This document shows positions 61,505 to 64,000 of a DNA stretch of 64,000 bases, one piece after another (within the stretch, counting starts at the first letter, position 1; the number at the start of each line of letters is the position of its first letter). The stretch is from Taxawa tesnikishii (nom. ined.). Its lineage: Eukaryota; Ascomycota; Dothideomycetes; Dothideales. The stretch lies in assembly GCA_030247885.1 (NCBI GenBank), contig JAPDRO010000012.1, forward strand, positions 1 to 64,000, in the 5' to 3' direction. The notes below the pieces were generated by a model that worked only from the letters and a program-made list of their open reading frames with translations, was not told the origin of the DNA and did no database searches. The position numbers and the translations under genes were made by a program.

Positions 61505-63525
61505 ATGCCTCGTGTAAAGCCCGGAGAGCGACAACGAGCTCGGAAGCCGAAGACGAAAACCGGCTGCATAACTTGCAAGTGAGTAGTCCCGTATACTGTT
61601 GGAAAAGACTGACTAACCTGTACAGAGGTGAGGAGACATCTCTGTGAATGGCCGGTCGTTTGTACTATTGCTCACGAACGGCAACACAGTCAGGCGTGTG
61701 AAATGTGATGAAGCCAAGCCGGCATGTCTGAGATGTACTTCCACGGGACGGAAATGCGATGGCTACTCGTACGAGCTGGACAAATCGCCGGCACCCGGTA
61801 GCACCGGCGACATCGTTGTGCGAACCAGCGTTAAGTCGGATCTGGTAGTCAATCCATTCGGCACCGAAAGGGAGCGACGTTCCTGGGACTTCTTCTGCAT
61901 CAAATCTGTCTCTCATCTTTCCGGTTTCTACGGCAGTGAGTTCTGGGGCCGACTGGTCCTTCAGGCGGCACATCATGATCAAGGGATCCGGCATGCCCTC
62001 ATCGCACTGAGTTCCGTCCACGAGCGCTATGAGAGGCAGCACGAGTTTCCGTGCTTCTCCTTCGAAGATGACGGTAGCGTGCAATTCGCTCTGAAGCAGT
62101 ACAATCTTGCTATCCAGAGATTGATTAGCCCCAGCTCTAAGGATCAACAGACCCTTCCGGATGTTCATCTCGTATCATGTATCATCTTTATCTGCATTGA
62201 AGTGCGTATCTAACCCCCTCCCCTTCTCTCTTTGTCTTGACTGCTAAGCTCCGCAGGCGCTCAGAGGACATGTCCCGTCTGCGGTGGCTCTGGTCAAGAA
62301 TGGCAGGACAATGCTCCAGCAAATTCGAAGCAGAGACCAGAACAGGAACAAACCCGCATCATCGACAACTTCTTCCGTTCCCGACCAGACACTCAACACA
62401 GTATTCAACCGTCTTGAGCCCCAAGACAATTGTGGCAACGACGACACGGCAACCAAAGGGGAAAGCAAGACAAGACTGCAGCATGAGAACAACAATCAGA
62501 ACAGGAATGCGTCTGCCGCTGCATCAAGGGAGCCTTACGTCTCCACCCAGGAACTTGAGACATTGTTCACTCGCCTCGAACTCCAGGTTGTCGAAGTAAG
62601 CCCTATCGTAACCGACTTTCATCATCGTAACTGCGAAGAAAATAGTTATAACCCTGCAGCTTCCTGTTCAGCGCAAGCCTCAACGCACTCGCTGACCAGA
62701 CCACGGCTCGCGGGCAGCGCCGGTTGGGGCTATCAGATCCGTAAAGACCTGGATGCCCTCCCCGTACCCATTGCGCCTTCCTTTACTTCCCTTGCGCAAG
62801 TTCGCGACTCACTCGAGTACTATTGGCACGATTACATGGCTTCAACCGCCTTTGAGTATACCTCCGAAGCCGAGATCGCACGATTACAGAGATACGCGGC
62901 AATCTTCAAGCAATGGTCGTCTAACTTCGATTCTTTCGTCAAGCTGCGCGGGAGCACACTCAGCGAAAGCGAGCGGCGGGGAGTAGCAGCGCTTCGAATG
63001 CAGAGAAACTCCCTATGGGCGTCCCTGAATATTCAGAAGCCCGGAGAGGACGATCAAATGCTGTGGGACGCTTACCTCCCGCTATTCAAAGAAAACGTCT
63101 CGCTAGCCGCGACCGCAGTCGGAGTATCCTTGGACGAGCTTGACGACCTCTCAACTCCAAGTCCTCCAAAAGCACCATGCTTTTCGCTCGACATCGGAAT
63201 CGTCGGACCGCTCTTCGCTCTGGCACGCAAATGCCGGCATCCGCTTATTCGACGACAAGCGATCAAGCTGCTCAGGGCGGCGCCGAGACAGGAAGGCTTC
63301 TGGGACGGGATGATGGCCGCACGGGTCGCGGAGCGGGTGGTCGAGCTCGAGGAGGAAGGTCTGACTGATGTGAAGGAGTGTGCTGACGTGCCGGATGCGT
63401 GTCGTATCTCTGAGATTTGGCCGGTCTTCGATTACGAGAGCAGGCAGGCTACGGTCCGATACGCAAGGCCGAACCGTGCGAGCGGCGTCCCCGGGAGAGA
63501 TCTCACTGAGACATTTGTGTGGTGA
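61505..63525 (+). CDS. Zn2Cys6 fungal transcription factor
   Basis: A DNA-binding regulator of the Gal4 class. ATG 61505 opens MPRVKPGERQRARKPKT, then the binuclear zinc cluster GCITCKVRR VKCDEAKPACLRC TSTGRKCDGY with six Cys in the usual spacing. Exons are 61505-61578, 61626-61627, 61690-62201 and 62257-63525, giving 618 aa in one unbroken frame. The second exon is just AG; it completes Lys and starts Val between the second and third Cys. Introns are 47, 62 and 55 bp. The middle region (FFCIKSVSHLSGFYGSEFW, IRHALIALSSVHERY) matches the usual fungal-specific regulator pattern. The C-terminus is about 400 aa without known motif. The target is unknown; it is divergent from the RTA1-like gene. 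Confidence 0.85.
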
Positions 63526-64000
63526 TCCCGGGGTTCCCGACGAAGGCTATGGAAATGATGGCGTAACGGATAGCCGCACTTCTATTGTACGGTCTTCGCG
63601 ATGGCGACGACGATGCAGTAAATTACTATCCTACAGGATGCAGATGACGGAGCCATTCGTGTAAAGGCAAGGCCAAGGCTATCCTTCCTACCTCAAATAC
63701 GCGTCCCTCTGAACTACTGTAGACTGCTTTCCTACGCAGTCTTTGAAGTCGAGTTCTCCCTTTGACACTCTTCAGCTCGAGTTGCTTGTTTGCTCAAATG
63801 ATATGGTATGGGGAACCCATAAATCCTTGTGCATAGACTCTTCTGAAGACTAGCTCTCATTCGAGCTAGTCTACTCGATGGAGGCGGTACACCTAACTGG
63901 GCATCTATACTGCTGGAGCCCGAATGGCTGTTTCTCAAACTGCGTAGCGGGGAGGGTGAGCGATAAGAAGGGCATATGTATACTCAGACGAATTAGGCTG
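63526..64000. other. Right end of window, no gene recognised
   Basis: About 475 bp downstream of the Zn2Cys6 gene. No motif-bearing frame, RNA gene or repeat is seen; a short AGACTAGCTC...GAGCTAGTCT inverted repeat near 63849-63873 could form a hairpin. Confidence 0.45.

Noticed and set aside
1-64000. CRISPR arrays, rRNA and tRNA genes, prokaryotic operons
   Set aside because: No regularly spaced direct repeats and no tRNA box pair noticed by eye; the gene structure is fungal. A tRNA scan would be decisive.

Overview
The window is a chromosome end of a filamentous ascomycete (Pezizomycotina; Dothideomycetes is my best guess, not proven). It opens with CCCTAA telomere repeats at base 1. The genes have short introns (about 47-111 bp) with GT-AG ends and CTAAC-type branch points. 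A large block is almost stripped of CpA/TpG dinucleotides, which is the mark of repeat-induced point mutation (RIP). The gene set (OrsD-RecQ telomere helicase, URC1, RTA1-like, Zn2Cys6) is typical of such fungi.

Layout. 1-1390: telomere, CACT repeats, a long strand almost free of G, and a 24-bp minisatellite. 1396-5827 (-): a telomere-linked RecQ helicase with an OrsD-type zinc-finger N-terminus, read toward the telomere. 5828-6270: a boundary zone with a 13-bp repeat. 6270-34650: about 28 kb of AT-rich, RIP-saturated fossil repeats with no readable gene. It contains internal duplicated segments and one young Fot1/pogo DNA transposon (31406-33251) that was inserted after the surrounding DNA had decayed. 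From 34.65 kb the composition changes abruptly to ordinary gene-rich sequence.

The gene-rich part carries housekeeping genes: TRAPPC13 (vesicle tethering), NDC1 (nuclear pore membrane protein), a Qa-SNARE of endosome/vacuole type, a phenol-hydroxylase-like FAD monooxygenase, vacuolar alkaline phosphatase PHO8, a WDR62/MAPKBP1-like WD40 protein, a mitochondrial MSP1-type AAA ATPase, a small EF-hand-like protein, URC1 (uracil catabolism), ELF1 (transcription elongation factor), an RTA1-like membrane protein and a Zn2Cys6 transcription factor. They are separate single genes, not a cluster; the pairs NDC1/SNARE, URC1/ELF1 and RTA1-like/Zn2Cys6 are divergent and share promoters.

Two things matter most for a reader. 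First, nearly every long gene here shows one or more apparent frame shifts. Each has the sign expected for one missing base, and most lie in a mononucleotide run. They occur even in genes that should be essential, so homopolymer under-calling in the assembly is more likely than mass gene decay. Second, the Zn2Cys6 gene can be read in frame only with a 2-nucleotide microexon between two small introns, which would be a rare structure.
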